Shown piece by piece: positions 22,950 through 31,142 of a stretch of 32,102 nucleotides of DNA (position 1 is the stretch's first letter; each line of letters begins with the position of its first letter). The translations under genes were made by a program, and so were the position numbers. The stretch covers positions 1 through 32,102 of the forward strand of contig JAGVXP010000016.1 of assembly GCA_018303725.1 (NCBI GenBank). The letters are read 5' to 3'. Origin of the DNA: Candidatus Woesearchaeota archaeon (GTDB lineage Archaea > Nanobdellota > Nanobdellia > Woesearchaeales > JAGVXP01). The notes under the pieces were generated by a model. The model worked only from the letters and a program-made list of their open reading frames with translations. It ran no database searches and had not been told where the DNA came from.

Positions 22950-23875
22950 ATGCCAAGAGAAATGGTCAAAAAATGTCCTGAGTGCGGTTCTATAAATGTT
23001 TCCTGGAATAGGGAAAAAGGCGAGATTACGTGTAAGGACTGCGGTTTAGTTATAGAGGATAAGATGGTTGATTTCACGCAGGAATGGCGTGAGTTTGATT
23101 CTGATGGAGCTCAAAGGCAGAGGAGAGCGGGCGCTCCTATGACCTATACAGAGTATGACCAAGGCTTAGGAACTGAAGTTGGCCAAAAGTCTGACTTATT
23201 CCAGCTTAAAAGCCAAAGCAGGAATAAATTCTTTAGATTAAGGAAATGGCAGTATAGGATAAGCACTGCAATTGAAAGAAATCTTAAATTAGCTTTAGCT
23301 GAGCTTAAAAGGGTCAGTTCTTACTTAAAATTGCCTAAAAGCGTGGATGAGGAAAGCGCTAGGATATATACTTTAGCTGTGCAGAGGGGCCTTGTAAGAG
23401 GCAGAAGCATGGAATCTGTTGTGGCAGGAGCTTTATACGCAGCCTGCAGAAGGCACGATGTTCCTAGGACTTTAGATGAACTTTCCGAGGCTTCAGGTAT
23501 TGAGAAGAAGGAGATTGGGAGAACCTACAGGTTTGTTACAAGGGAATTGGGCATTAATATTTTACCTTCAAATCCAGCTGACTATATAGCTAGGTTTGCA
23601 TCTGCTTTAAAGCTTTCAGCTGAAACACAAAGCGAGAGCATTGAGATATTAGAGAAAGCACAGAAAGCAGAGCTTACTTCTGGCAGAGGTCCTACAGGGA
23701 TAGCTGCTGCTGCTTTGTATGTTGCTGCTTTGATACATGGCGAGAAAAGAACCCAAAGGGAAGTGGCAGATGTAGCTGGTGTTACAGAAGTTACAATCAG
23801 AAATAGGTACAAGGAATTACTTGATAAATTAAAGCTGGAGAAAGAGATAAAGAAAAAGAAGAAAAAAAAGAAATA
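22950..23875 (+). CDS. tfb: Transcription initiation factor B (TFB)
   Basis: A 308-aa archaeal TFIIB homologue that binds the TBP-TATA complex and recruits RNA polymerase. Seen: an N-terminal zinc ribbon (KKCPECGS, ITCKDCGL), the B-reader/linker (EWREFDSDGAQRQRRAGAP), and two cyclin folds (about 110-205, ARIYTLAVQRGLVRGRS; 210-300, RGPTGIAAAALYVAAL with the C-terminal helix-turn-helix REVADVAGVTEVTIRNRYKE). The C-terminus is an unusual all-lysine tail (KKKKKKKK). ATG 22950, 3 nt after AGGTGAT, is chosen over the upstream GTG 22905, which would add 15 residues before the zinc ribbon. Confidence 0.96.
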
Positions 23876-23971
23876 ATCTTTTTTTAGATTTGTTATCAAG
23901 CTTTAAAAAAGAGGGTGCAGAATATCCTCTAGGGTTATTCTTAAGGATTAATGATTAAGTGAGGTAGAAAA

Positions 23972-24304
23972 ATGCAAAACAAAATTAGAATTGCAGTATA
24001 TGGAGATGGCCATATGGGCCATGTTGATGAGTATTTAGCACAGTTAAATGGAGATCCAGTTAGTTATAGAGTTGAAGATAAAGAGTTCTTCTCTCACGTA
24101 TATATAAGTTCTAATTTAGAAGAAGAATTGCTTGATTCAGCTGGAAAATTCATTGCTTTTTTAAAGAGCAGAAATGTTGAAATGATGGATCCAAGCGGAA
24201 TTGTATTGAGAGATGCCGGTTTATTTGGAGTTCGTAGTGTAGGCGGCAGATTAGAGGTAAATGAAGGACCTTCAAAACCCTTAAAAGAACTACAACCTGT
24301 ATAA
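23972..24304 (+). CDS. Hypothetical protein, 110 aa
   Basis: A soluble small protein with no family I recognise. The first strand (KIRIAVYGDGHMGHVDEYLA) has a glycine-rich turn like a small alpha/beta fold; the rest alternates strands and one helix. Start supported by GAGGTA 8 nt before ATG. A weak inverted repeat (GAATATCC ... GGGTTATTC, 23921-23941) lies upstream and could be a regulatory site. The 3' end overlaps the convergent alkyltransferase gene by 15 nt. Confidence 0.7.
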   Translation: MQNKIRIAVYGDGHMGHVDEYLAQLNGDPVSYRVEDKEFFSHVYISSNLEEELLDSAGKFIAFLKSRNVEMMDPSGIVLRDAGLFGVRSVGGRLEVNEGPSKPLKELQPV

Positions 24305-24586
24305 TCTTTCTTTAAAATTTATTATTTTATTGTCTCTTACCTTAATGCCTTCTCTTTTCAACAACCTTGTCTTTTCTTTAACGCCCTTTGAATACCCGCC
24401 TAAACTTCCGTCTGAACTCACAACCCGGTGGCATGGCACAATTAGTGGCTTTTTGTTTTTGTTCAGCGCATTCCCAACTGCCCTGTAAGCCCTGGAGTTT
24501 AGCTTTTGGGCTATTATTTTGTATGTTGTGACTTTGCCTTTTGGGATTTTTTTGCACAGGTTTAACACTTTCTCATTGAATCTCAT
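24290..24586 (-). CDS. O6-alkylguanine-DNA alkyltransferase domain protein (Ogt/MGMT)
   Basis: A 98-aa minimal alkyltransferase consisting only of the catalytic/DNA-binding domain: KVTTYKIIAQKL, RAVGNALNKN (arginine-finger helix region), PCHRVV with acceptor Cys52, GGYSKGVKEKTRLLKREG. Cys is present, so it should be an active methyltransferase rather than an alkyltransferase-like (Cys-less) protein. The N-terminal domain of classical Ogt is absent, as in many small archaeal and bacterial versions. Last gene of a leftward operon; the start overlaps the upstream gene by 14 nt. Confidence 0.92.
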   Translation of the reverse strand: MRFNEKVLNLCKKIPKGKVTTYKIIAQKLNSRAYRAVGNALNKNKKPLIVPCHRVVSSDGSLGGYSKGVKEKTRLLKREGIKVRDNKIINFKERLYRL

Positions 24587-25736
24587 TTAAAATCAGCTTT
24601 AAATTTTCTTTACTCCGCTCTTTTTTGTATCTTTTGCACAACTCTATTATTTTATCCCTGTCAATTTTAACTCCTTTTTCTTTCAACAAACTTTTTGCAT
24701 GCCCCGAGATTAAAAAAACAGAAAACTGCGTCACATTCTTCGGCTTTTTTGTCTTATGGCACCTTTCAAAATCAATAAGATAGGGCTTTAATGTTTTGCT
24801 TTCAATTATTATATGTTTTAGAGGATGGTGCATTTCTTCCTTGTCAACCATTAATCTGTCCATTATAAAGCATTGGTTAAAAACATCATTAATTATTTTC
24901 CTTATTATTTTTTTATTATTGGCTAAATTTTTAATGAAATCCAAAATAAACAATCCATCAATATACTCGTAAACAAAATAATCCTTGTTTGAGAATAAAA
25001 ACTTTGGCCCAATACCTTTTTTATTTAATATTTTTAAATGTTTGATCTCGTTTTTTATTGGCGCTACTGCTTTTGTGTCCGGCCTTTGTTTTTTTATTAT
25101 AACCCTTTTATTTTTGTAATCACCAATATAAACAATCCCCCTATGGCCTTTTGTCAGTTTTTTTATGTTTTTTATTCTTTCTTTCTCTAACCCTTTTAGC
25201 AAATCTGATTTTTCAATCAAATAAACATATAAATCTTCAAAGAATATGTGTTTTTTTTCTAATATTTTTGATTTTAACAGGCTAGTTTCAATAAATTCAT
25301 CGACTTTTTCTTTTTTGGTTAATGAAGAGAAAATAATCAACACCATACCGTTTGGTTTGAGGTAATCACTCACTTCATTTAGGAACCTTTCAATTACCTC
25401 ATAGCCTTTTTTTCCGCCATCAACAGTTAAATCTTTCAGTCTGACATCTTCCGGCAGGTATGGGGGGTTGAATATGATTGTATCAAATCTGCCCTTAACA
25501 CCAGAAAATAAATCACTTTGCATAAATTTTATTTTTTTATTTTTAATTTTTTCTTTGCAATAATCAACAACATCTTTTTGTATATCAACAGCTACAACTT
25601 TCTTTACATTTTTCTTTTTAGCTGCTTCTAAAGCCTGTATTCCCGAGCCAGTGCCTATATCAAGGACTAGGCCCTTTGCATATTTTTTTGCATATTTTGC
25701 TAATAGTCGGGAGTCTTCTCTTGGTTCGTAGAGCAT
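24573..25736 (-). CDS. HemK/Mtq2-type methyltransferase fused to a kinase-like domain
   Basis: A 387-aa two-domain protein. Residues 1-190: SAM-dependent methyltransferase with motif I LDIGTGSG (from residue 25) and the N5-glutamine/N6-adenine catalytic motif NPPY (90-93), as in archaeal Mtq2/HemK enzymes that methylate the GGQ glutamine of release factor aRF1. Residues about 190-387: a protein-kinase-like fold of the COG2112/Bud32 kind, with a glycine-rich start (GHRGIVYIGDYKNKR), Lys in VIIKKQRP, hinge YEYIDG, and a catalytic-loop region EMHHPLKHIII then LIDFERCH in place of DFG. The usual HxD aspartate is not visible, so catalysis is uncertain. Overlaps the alkyltransferase gene by 14 nt and follows the SLOG gene after 3 nt. 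Confidence 0.85.
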   Translation of the reverse strand: MLYEPREDSRLLAKYAKKYAKGLVLDIGTGSGIQALEAAKKKNVKKVVAVDIQKDVVDYCKEKIKNKKIKFMQSDLFSGVKGRFDTIIFNPPYLPEDVRLKDLTVDGGKKGYEVIERFLNEVSDYLKPNGMVLIIFSSLTKKEKVDEFIETSLLKSKILEKKHIFFEDLYVYLIEKSDLLKGLEKERIKNIKKLTKGHRGIVYIGDYKNKRVIIKKQRPDTKAVAPIKNEIKHLKILNKKGIGPKFLFSNKDYFVYEYIDGLFILDFIKNLANNKKIIRKIINDVFNQCFIMDRLMVDKEEMHHPLKHIIIESKTLKPYLIDFERCHKTKKPKNVTQFSVFLISGHAKSLLKEKGVKIDRDKIIELCKRYKKERSKENLKLILNEIQ

Positions 25737-25739
25737 AGT

Positions 25740-26273
25740 TCAAGAAGTAGCTATTGCCTTTAATAATTTTTCTACCAATTCTTTTGGCGCTGGGTCATAA
25801 ATTATCTTATCTTTTTCTCCAACAGTATCGCAGTATTCAGCTATCTGCTTTACTATTTCTGTTATTCCGCCAGAGCCTGTTAGAACGCCTATTGGCTTCT
25901 TGGCATAGAAAGCTATTGTAAACTCATTTAAAGTCCCTATCTGCCCGGAAATCATTATTACAGCATCTGCTTCTTTGACTACAAATATATTTCTTCCTGG
26001 GATGCCTAGACCTGTGTATTTAATCTCGGTAAAAACATCTGTTGGGAAATCATATACCTTTATATGTTCATCCTTATTTTTTGCTGGGCTTATGGCAATT
26101 ACTTTTCCTCTCTCATCAAAAGCACCTTTTGCTGCTGCTTCGGGATAGCCCCTGCAGCCTCCTACCAATAAAGTGCAGTCATTGTTGGCAATTTCCCTGC
26201 CTATAATCTCTGCTTTTTTTAGAATATCCTTGTCTGATTCAAGGCTTGAGCCGATGACTGCTATTTTTAACAT
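25740..26273 (-). CDS. SLOG/LOG-like Rossmann-fold protein (TIGR00725 type)
   Basis: A 177-aa protein with nucleotide-binding Rossmann features of the lysine-decarboxylase-like/SLOG group: an N-terminal IAVIGSS strand-loop, LLVGGCRGYPEAAAKGA, GIPGRNIFVVKEADAVI, and SGQIGTLNEF in the place of the GGxGTxxE motif. The LOG phosphoribohydrolase signature is only partly kept. Members are annotated as conserved archaeal or bacterial proteins of unknown function; SLOG proteins bind or cleave nucleotides. Second in the wHTH-SLOG-methyltransferase-alkyltransferase operon. Confidence 0.85.
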   Translation of the reverse strand: MLKIAVIGSSLESDKDILKKAEIIGREIANNDCTLLVGGCRGYPEAAAKGAFDERGKVIAISPAKNKDEHIKVYDFPTDVFTEIKYTGLGIPGRNIFVVKEADAVIMISGQIGTLNEFTIAFYAKKPIGVLTGSGGITEIVKQIAEYCDTVGEKDKIIYDPAPKELVEKLLKAIATS

Positions 26274-26286
26274 TTTAATTAATTTT

Positions 26287-26622
26287 TTACCCTGAAGCCA
26301 ATACTAACCTTTCCTTCTGTTTTTTAATTTCTCTGTCAGAAGCGAACTTAGTGATATGATCATATAACTTAACAAGACCATTAACAAATTCATTTTCAAG
26401 ATTTATCTTGTAAAGCTGTATATTGCCAAATCTTCTTGTAGCTATGATCATCTTATTTCTCAACAACTCGTCCATCATCCTATAGAATGTGGCTCTCCCT
26501 ATCCCGGATTGTTCTGCTATATCTGATATGCTATAGTCCAATTCCCTCCCTGTTATTAACATATCTAATACCTTTATTTTTGGTGAATCTCCTAAAAATT
26601 TTACAAACAATGTTTTTTCCAT
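26287..26622 (-). CDS. Winged-helix transcriptional regulator
   Basis: A 111-aa ArsR/MarR-like winged helix: LGDSPKIKVLDMLI, SISDIAEQSGIGRATFYRMM (recognition helix), DELLRNKMIIATRRFGNIQLY (wing). This form is common in archaeal genomes as a single-domain regulator. It is the first gene of the leftward operon, with a TATA box (CATTTAAATA on the minus strand, 26648-26657) about 27 nt before the ATG, so the mRNA is probably leaderless. It may control its own operon. Confidence 0.87.
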   Translation of the reverse strand: MEKTLFVKFLGDSPKIKVLDMLITGRELDYSISDIAEQSGIGRATFYRMMDELLRNKMIIATRRFGNIQLYKINLENEFVNGLVKLYDHITKFASDREIKKQKERLVLASG

Positions 26623-26729
26623 TGTAGTATTAGTTAAATGTAATTAGTATTTAAATGTTTCGTTTTGAAACAATACTGTATCATAATTATACACAATATT
26701 AATAAAGATGTTTTTTAATTGATATAGTT

Positions 26730-26990
26730 ATGGACAAAAAGGATATACAAAAATTCTTTATTAGAAAACTAAGAAATTTTTCTCCACCAAAATGGGGAGC
26801 ATCGCATACAGAAGAGAGGAATTTATTTAAGGGTTTGCCAAGACATATTGTAGGAATAAAAGAAACAAAAGATGCCTTAAAAGAATTATACAAACTTGGT
26901 TTTATAAACAGGTACAAGAAAACATATGAAATACATGTTTCTCTTAATATTGATAAAAAGAAAGAGATAGAAAAATTCTTAGAGAGTTAA
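26730..26990 (+). CDS. Small hypothetical protein, 86 aa
   Basis: A basic, probably helical small protein (MDKKDIQKFFIRKLRNFSPP ... KGLPRHIVGIKETKDALKEL). The pattern helix-helix-strand (LGFINRYKKTYEIHVSLN) could be a winged-helix-like fold, but no family is recognised. It stands between divergent and convergent leftward genes, 5 nt before the pyrF stop. Coding is supported by sensible composition and an upstream AT-rich region, but not by a clear motif. Confidence 0.6.
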   Translation: MDKKDIQKFFIRKLRNFSPPKWGASHTEERNLFKGLPRHIVGIKETKDALKELYKLGFINRYKKTYEIHVSLNIDKKKEIEKFLES

Positions 26991-26995
26991 ACACC

Positions 26996-27694
26996 CTAAA
27001 CAATCTCTCTAGCCATCTCTTCAGCAGCCTTCTTTATATCTTTTGCTTCGTAAATTCCCCTGCCGACAATTGCATGCCAGTTTTCTCCTGCTGCTTTTGC
27101 CCCTTCAGTCAGGGAGCCGCCCTGCGCTATCAGGCCTGGGCTGTAAAATATCGGCTTTATGCCAAAGCTTTCAAGAAATCTTTTATACTCCTCTATCATA
27201 TAGGGCTTGTTTCCAGGAACAACAAAATCCATTATTCCCTTGTTAACAGCAATTTTGAATATTTTTTTAGGGGCATAGTTATCTATAAAGCCGCCATTTT
27301 TTGTCAAGTAAGCTTTATGTGTCATCTCACCGCCAACTATAATGTTGATTTTTTCCTTTCTTGCTGCCTTTATCCATCTCTCTTCTGTGACAGGGCCTGC
27401 CATTGGAAACAAAATAACATAATCAACGCCCTTTATTGCTTTCATGAATTTTTCTCCTAACTCAGGGATGTCGGTAGCTGCCTTCTGGTGATCATAAATT
27501 ATCGGTAAATCTGTGTGTTTTCTGATTATTTTAATAACAGCTTTCAGCCCAAATGGCAAAGCCAAACTAAAACCAACCTTATAAGCTCCCACTCCTTTTA
27601 CCTTGCAAGTTTCTTTGACCAATTTTTCTAGTTTTTCTAAAGAATCCACATCACAGGCAGGTATTACAGAACGTTTTAGTTTTATAGTTGCCAT
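26996..27694 (-). CDS. pyrF: Orotidine 5'-phosphate decarboxylase
   Basis: A 232-aa protein. Converts OMP to UMP, the last step of de novo UMP synthesis. TIM-barrel with VIPACDVDSLEKL at strand 1, the catalytic DHQKAATDIPEL loop (Asp/Lys/Asp tetrad region), PMAGPVTEE, and the phosphate-binding C-terminus IAQGGSL ... AIVGRGIYEA. The spacing within the D-x-K-x-x-D motif is longer than the usual DxKxxDI, as in the diverged archaeal subgroup. Starts 1 nt after the pyrE stop; last gene of the operon. Confidence 0.93.
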   Translation of the reverse strand: MATIKLKRSVIPACDVDSLEKLEKLVKETCKVKGVGAYKVGFSLALPFGLKAVIKIIRKHTDLPIIYDHQKAATDIPELGEKFMKAIKGVDYVILFPMAGPVTEERWIKAARKEKINIIVGGEMTHKAYLTKNGGFIDNYAPKKIFKIAVNKGIMDFVVPGNKPYMIEEYKRFLESFGIKPIFYSPGLIAQGGSLTEGAKAAGENWHAIVGRGIYEAKDIKKAAEEMAREIV

Positions 27695-27695
27695 C

Positions 27696-28286
27696 TTATT
27701 TATTTTCTTCCAGATATTTTAAAACTTCCTTATGTTTTTCTTCTTCTATCAAACCATTCTTTTTCATATAATCCAGCAATTCTTTTAATGTGATTAGCTT
27801 ATGAAGAGCAATCCCTTTTTCTTCCAGCGCCTCTTTACAGCCTTGTTCCCTGTCTAGCACAATTAAAACATTTTTCACTTCTGCTCCTGTTTTCTGGATG
27901 CCTTCAACAAAGTTTAATTTTGAATAGCCTCCTGTTGCCAGGTCATCAACTAAAACAACTTTGTTGCCTTTTGTCAATAAACCTTCTACCATTGAATTTG
28001 TGCCATAGCCTTTTGGCCTTTTCCTGACATAAACCATTGGCAGGGATGCCTTTAAGGCAATAGATGCCGCGTAAGGGATGCCGGCTGTTTCTGCTCCTGC
28101 CACTACATCTATATCAAGTTTTTTTGCTATTTTTGTCAGCTCATCCGATATTAGCTGGAATGATTTGGGAAAAGAAGGCAGTATCCTTAAATCAATATAT
28201 ATCGGGCTTTTTGCGCCAGATGCCAATTCAAATTCGCCGAACTTTACAACATTAGCGTCAACCAATGCTTTTGCTATTTTGCTCAT
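27696..28286 (-). CDS. pyrE: Orotate phosphoribosyltransferase
   Basis: A 196-aa protein. Joins orotate and PRPP to give OMP. Type I PRTase: the PRPP-binding motif VVLVDDLATGG, the flexible loop YVRKRPKGYGTN, and the N-terminal hood FGEFELASGAKSPIYIDLR. ATG 28286 is preferred over TTG 28295 because AGAGGT sits 8 nt before it. Overlaps the pyrC end by 29 nt in another frame, so the two are translationally coupled. Confidence 0.95.
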   Translation of the reverse strand: MSKIAKALVDANVVKFGEFELASGAKSPIYIDLRILPSFPKSFQLISDELTKIAKKLDIDVVAGAETAGIPYAASIALKASLPMVYVRKRPKGYGTNSMVEGLLTKGNKVVLVDDLATGGYSKLNFVEGIQKTGAEVKNVLIVLDREQGCKEALEEKGIALHKLITLKELLDYMKKNGLIEEEKHKEVLKYLEENK

Positions 28287-29550
28287 TTTCTTCAACCTCT
28301 TCTTGTACCTCTTCTGGGAGCATATTAGGGGTTTCTACTGTCCTATCTTCATATTTTAACTCTTTGGCTTTGATATCATTTATCTTGCCGTTATCGAATA
28401 TAATATTCCCCCTCACTATAGCCATAATAGGCCACCCTTTTAATACTTTTCCATTAAAGGGGCTCCATTTACATTGTGTAAACAGTTCTTCATTTTTCAC
28501 TTCTTTTTCCTTATTGATGTCTATAATAACCAAATCTGCATCATAGCCAAGGCTTATTTTTCCTTTTTGCCTTAGGTTGAATATTTTAGCTGGGTTTTCA
28601 GAGCAAAGCTCCTGTATTTTTTCTAAAGATATCCTGTTTTTATTGTAAGCATCCAATAATAATGGCAGCATGGTTTCACAGCCGGGAAAGCCAGATGGGG
28701 GGTTTGCTGAATTTTTCTCTTCTATTAAGTGTGGTGCATGGTCTGTTGCTATTGTATCAATCAGACCTTTGTTTATTGCTTCCCACAAAGCATCCTGGTC
28801 CTCTTTTGTTTTTAGGCAGGGCTTTACAACGCCCTTTCCAGGCAGCTTTTCTGCATCTTCTTGCGTTAGAAATAAATAATGAGGGCATGTTTCAATGAAT
28901 ACGTGCTTTGTTTTTTGTTTTTTTATTGTTTTTAAGTCTTCTTTTGATGTTATATGGCAGAAATAAAGTTTTTTCTTTTTGTCTCTTGTTTTGTTGAATA
29001 AATCTAATGCTAACTGTACTTTTTCGTTTTCTGCATGAACAGCCAATCTCTTTGACTCTTTAAAGATTTTTTCCAAAATTGCTTCATCATCTACCATTAA
29101 GCTGCCTGTTGTGTCATTCATGTAAACTTTGACAGAAGCGATATCCTCTGCTTTTTTTATTTCCTCTATATTCTCTTTGGTGCAGCCAAAATGGAATCCA
29201 TAATTTACAATTGATTTTTTTGCCAATTCCCTTTTCTGGTTTAACAATTCTATAGTTGTTGTAGCTGGTTTTGTGTTTGGCATGTCTATTATTGTTGTTA
29301 TGCCGCCAGCTGCTGCTGCGCAGCTTCCTGTAAAAAAATCCTCTTTATGTGTCAAACCTGGCTCCCTGAAATGAACATGTGAGTCAATTAAGCCTGGCAG
29401 GATGATGTTTCCTTTTGCATCAATAATCTCATCAACTGTTACCGTGCCATCAATTATGTCCCTTATGTAATGATTTTCAATCAGGATGTTTCTTTCCATT
29501 AATTTGCCATTTTCAAGGAGCTTGCCGTTGATTATTAGTTTGGAGATCAT
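28258..29550 (-). CDS. pyrC: Dihydroorotase
   Basis: A 430-aa amidohydrolase-superfamily enzyme (class I dihydroorotase, about 430 aa as usual) that interconverts carbamoyl aspartate and dihydroorotate. Metal ligands: H-x-H in DSHVHFREPG, the downstream histidines in LYFCHITS and the aspartate of TDHAPH. The substrate motif MPNTKPAT and CETMLPLLL are also present. The start overlaps the stop of the ribbon-helix-helix gene as ATGA, so its translation is probably coupled to the antitoxin. Confidence 0.95.
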   Translation of the reverse strand: MISKLIINGKLLENGKLMERNILIENHYIRDIIDGTVTVDEIIDAKGNIILPGLIDSHVHFREPGLTHKEDFFTGSCAAAAGGITTIIDMPNTKPATTTIELLNQKRELAKKSIVNYGFHFGCTKENIEEIKKAEDIASVKVYMNDTTGSLMVDDEAILEKIFKESKRLAVHAENEKVQLALDLFNKTRDKKKKLYFCHITSKEDLKTIKKQKTKHVFIETCPHYLFLTQEDAEKLPGKGVVKPCLKTKEDQDALWEAINKGLIDTIATDHAPHLIEEKNSANPPSGFPGCETMLPLLLDAYNKNRISLEKIQELCSENPAKIFNLRQKGKISLGYDADLVIIDINKEKEVKNEELFTQCKWSPFNGKVLKGWPIMAIVRGNIIFDNGKINDIKAKELKYEDRTVETPNMLPEEVQEEVEENEQNSKSIG

Positions 29551-29795
29551 TCCTTCCCACCAAGTTCTTTTCTTACAAAATTTTCTATTCTTGCTGACAT
29601 ACTAATTCCATTTTTCTTGCAGTAATTTCTGTATCGAATAAAAAGATCCTCATCTATTGTAAAGCTTGGCCTTATTTTGTAGCTCCTTTTTCTGAATTTA
29701 CCTGTTCTGTCAAGCTCTTCAAATACAGCTAACATATCTTGGTTTTCATCTATTACCTTCTTGGCTTTGTCAAAAAATGTTTGTTCTTTTTTCAT
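29547..29795 (-). CDS. Ribbon-helix-helix protein, probable antitoxin of the Doc-like toxin
   Basis: An 82-aa protein. The C-terminal half (YKIRPSFTIDEDLFIRYRNY, GISMSARIENFVRKEL) has the strand-helix-helix order of MetJ/Arc-type DNA-binding antitoxins; the N-terminal part (TFFDKAKKVIDENQDML) is helical and could bind the toxin. ATG 29795 chosen; TTG 29804 is an alternative. Lies 48 nt downstream of the Doc-like gene and overlaps pyrC by 4 nt. Family assignment is moderate. Confidence 0.75.
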   Translation of the reverse strand: MKKEQTFFDKAKKVIDENQDMLAVFEELDRTGKFRKRSYKIRPSFTIDEDLFIRYRNYCKKNGISMSARIENFVRKELGGKE

Positions 29796-29843
29796 CGTTT
29801 CCAACTCAGGAATATCTCTGCTTTAGTCATGGGTTGTTTATTT

Positions 29844-30188
29844 TTAGTAAATAATTATACTTTTAATCAGCCTCATTATCTTGTTTATGTCCGTTATATT
29901 TTTTTTAGAGATGTTCCAAAAGACCTTAGTTATTCTATCCTTATCGCATTCCAATTTTTTCTCTTTTAGGTAAGTAGCAACTATTATCATTGTAGTTCTC
30001 TTGTTCCCATCTTCAAAAGCATGGTCAACTAATAGACTTCTTACCAAATAACTTAGCTCATACAACCAGCTTTTCCTGTGCTTTATTATTGACAAAGCAA
30101 AATCCAAACTGCTTTCATTGCTGAAGTTTCCACTTTCACCTATTTCTTGGTTTATCCCTATTATATCCTTCTTGTTGATATAGGTCAT
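29844..30188 (-). CDS. doc: Fic/Doc-family protein (Doc-like toxin)
   Basis: A 114-aa small Fic/Doc fold: the catalytic motif HAFEDGNKRTT fits the Doc form H-x-F-x-(D/E)-G-N-K-R (bacterial Doc phosphorylates EF-Tu; Fic enzymes AMPylate). The N-terminal helices are SLDFALSIIKHRKSWLYELS. Followed by a ribbon-helix-helix gene, which completes a toxin-antitoxin layout, and then by pyrC-pyrE-pyrF. The toxin precedes the antitoxin, the reverse of the usual phd-doc order. Substrate unknown. Confidence 0.87.
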   Translation of the reverse strand: MTYINKKDIIGINQEIGESGNFSNESSLDFALSIIKHRKSWLYELSYLVRSLLVDHAFEDGNKRTTMIIVATYLKEKKLECDKDRITKVFWNISKKNITDINKIMRLIKSIIIY

Positions 30189-30189
30189 T

Positions 30190-30222
30190 TTAGTATATAT
30201 GAATATATATTAGTATATATGA
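30190..30222 (-). promoter_or_regulatory. Twin 13-bp direct repeats, probable operator of the Doc module
   Basis: TTAGTATATATGA occurs at 30190-30202 and 30210-30222, a 20-bp period (two helical turns, same DNA face). It lies between the doc ATG (30188) and a TATA box (about 30226-30234, TTTAAATA on the minus strand). The arrangement suits tandem ribbon-helix-helix dimers blocking transcription of doc and the downstream pyr genes. Confidence 0.7.
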
Positions 30223-30245
30223 CTAATATTTAAATCTTTTGGTTT

Positions 30246-31031
30246 TTAGCTTGTCCTGCAACTAAAATACCTTTCTAATGGAACTTTCTCGCCAGTCTTC
30301 ATCCTTGCTGATTTTCCAAATTCAGTCATTTTTCTCAACTGTGAAGAGGAAAAAACAGGGCCGTCCTTGCACACCCTAAACTCATTTATTACGCATTGCC
30401 CGCAAATGCCAAATCCGCATTTCATAAATCTCTCTAAAGATGCCTCGCATTCTATCTTGTTTTTCTCTGCAATCTCAAACACCTTTTTCATCATTATCTC
30501 CGGGCCGCAGGTGTAGATGACACTAAACTTTTTTTCTTTTAGCAGCTCTTTTAGCAAATCAGAGGTGAAGCCTTTAAAACCCACGCAGCCGTCATCTGTG
30601 CATAAATTAGCTTTGTATTTTTTCATTTCTGCCAGAAATAAAAATTCCTTTTTTGTTTTAACGCCAAAAATGATTGTTGGTTTTTTTAGTTTATTTATTA
30701 GGGGATTTAGACAAGCAATTCCCAATCCGCCAGCCACAATGCAGGCATTGTTTTTTATTGAATAGCCATTTCCATAAGGGCCTCTAACCCCGATTTTATC
30801 TCCTTTCTTCAATTTAAAGAGTTCTTTTGTGAACTTTCCTTTTTCCTCAACTGTAATTGCTGTTTCTTTTCCGATATTAGAAAGCGTGAATGGCTTTTCA
30901 TCAACACCAGGCAGCCATGCCATTATAAACTGCCCAGGCTTGGCATCAATTTGTTTGTCTAAATAAAAGGTTTTTACCTTATAGTTCTCATTTACCACCT
31001 TTTTTATTGTTGTTATTTCTGGTATGTCCAT
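30246..31031 (-). CDS. pyrK: Dihydroorotate dehydrogenase electron-transfer subunit
   Basis: A 261-aa protein. PyrK passes electrons from the PyrD (class 1B) FMN to NAD+ via FAD and a 2Fe-2S cluster. Seen: the FAD domain (LPGVDEKPFTLSNIG), the NAD domain with glycine-rich VAGGLGIA, and the C-terminal cluster motif with cysteines in FMKCGFGICGQCVI and FRVCKDGPVF. Downstream of pyrD, separated by 111 nt that hold two strong hairpins. No clear Shine-Dalgarno. Confidence 0.94.
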   Translation of the reverse strand: MDIPEITTIKKVVNENYKVKTFYLDKQIDAKPGQFIMAWLPGVDEKPFTLSNIGKETAITVEEKGKFTKELFKLKKGDKIGVRGPYGNGYSIKNNACIVAGGLGIACLNPLINKLKKPTIIFGVKTKKEFLFLAEMKKYKANLCTDDGCVGFKGFTSDLLKELLKEKKFSVIYTCGPEIMMKKVFEIAEKNKIECEASLERFMKCGFGICGQCVINEFRVCKDGPVFSSSQLRKMTEFGKSARMKTGEKVPLERYFSCRTS

Positions 31032-31053
31032 TTTTTGATATCTTTTATTAGTT

Positions 31054-31111
31054 CGCCAATTTTCAAAGAAAATTGGCGTGGTCGGCCAGGCTTTTTCCTC
31101 CGGAAAAAGCC
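31054..31111. repeat. Two perfect hairpins between pyrD and pyrK
   Basis: Hairpin 1 pairs 31054-31064 with 31068-31078 (11 bp, AAA loop); hairpin 2 pairs 31089-31098 with 31102-31111 (10 bp, TCC loop). A GC-rich 10-nt spacer separates them. They lie in the pyrD-pyrK intercistronic region and could stabilise or attenuate the transcript, or be a relative of the three-way-junction elements without the outer stem. Confidence 0.75.
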
Positions 31112-31142
31112 AAACTTATTATTTTTATTATTTTATTGATTA

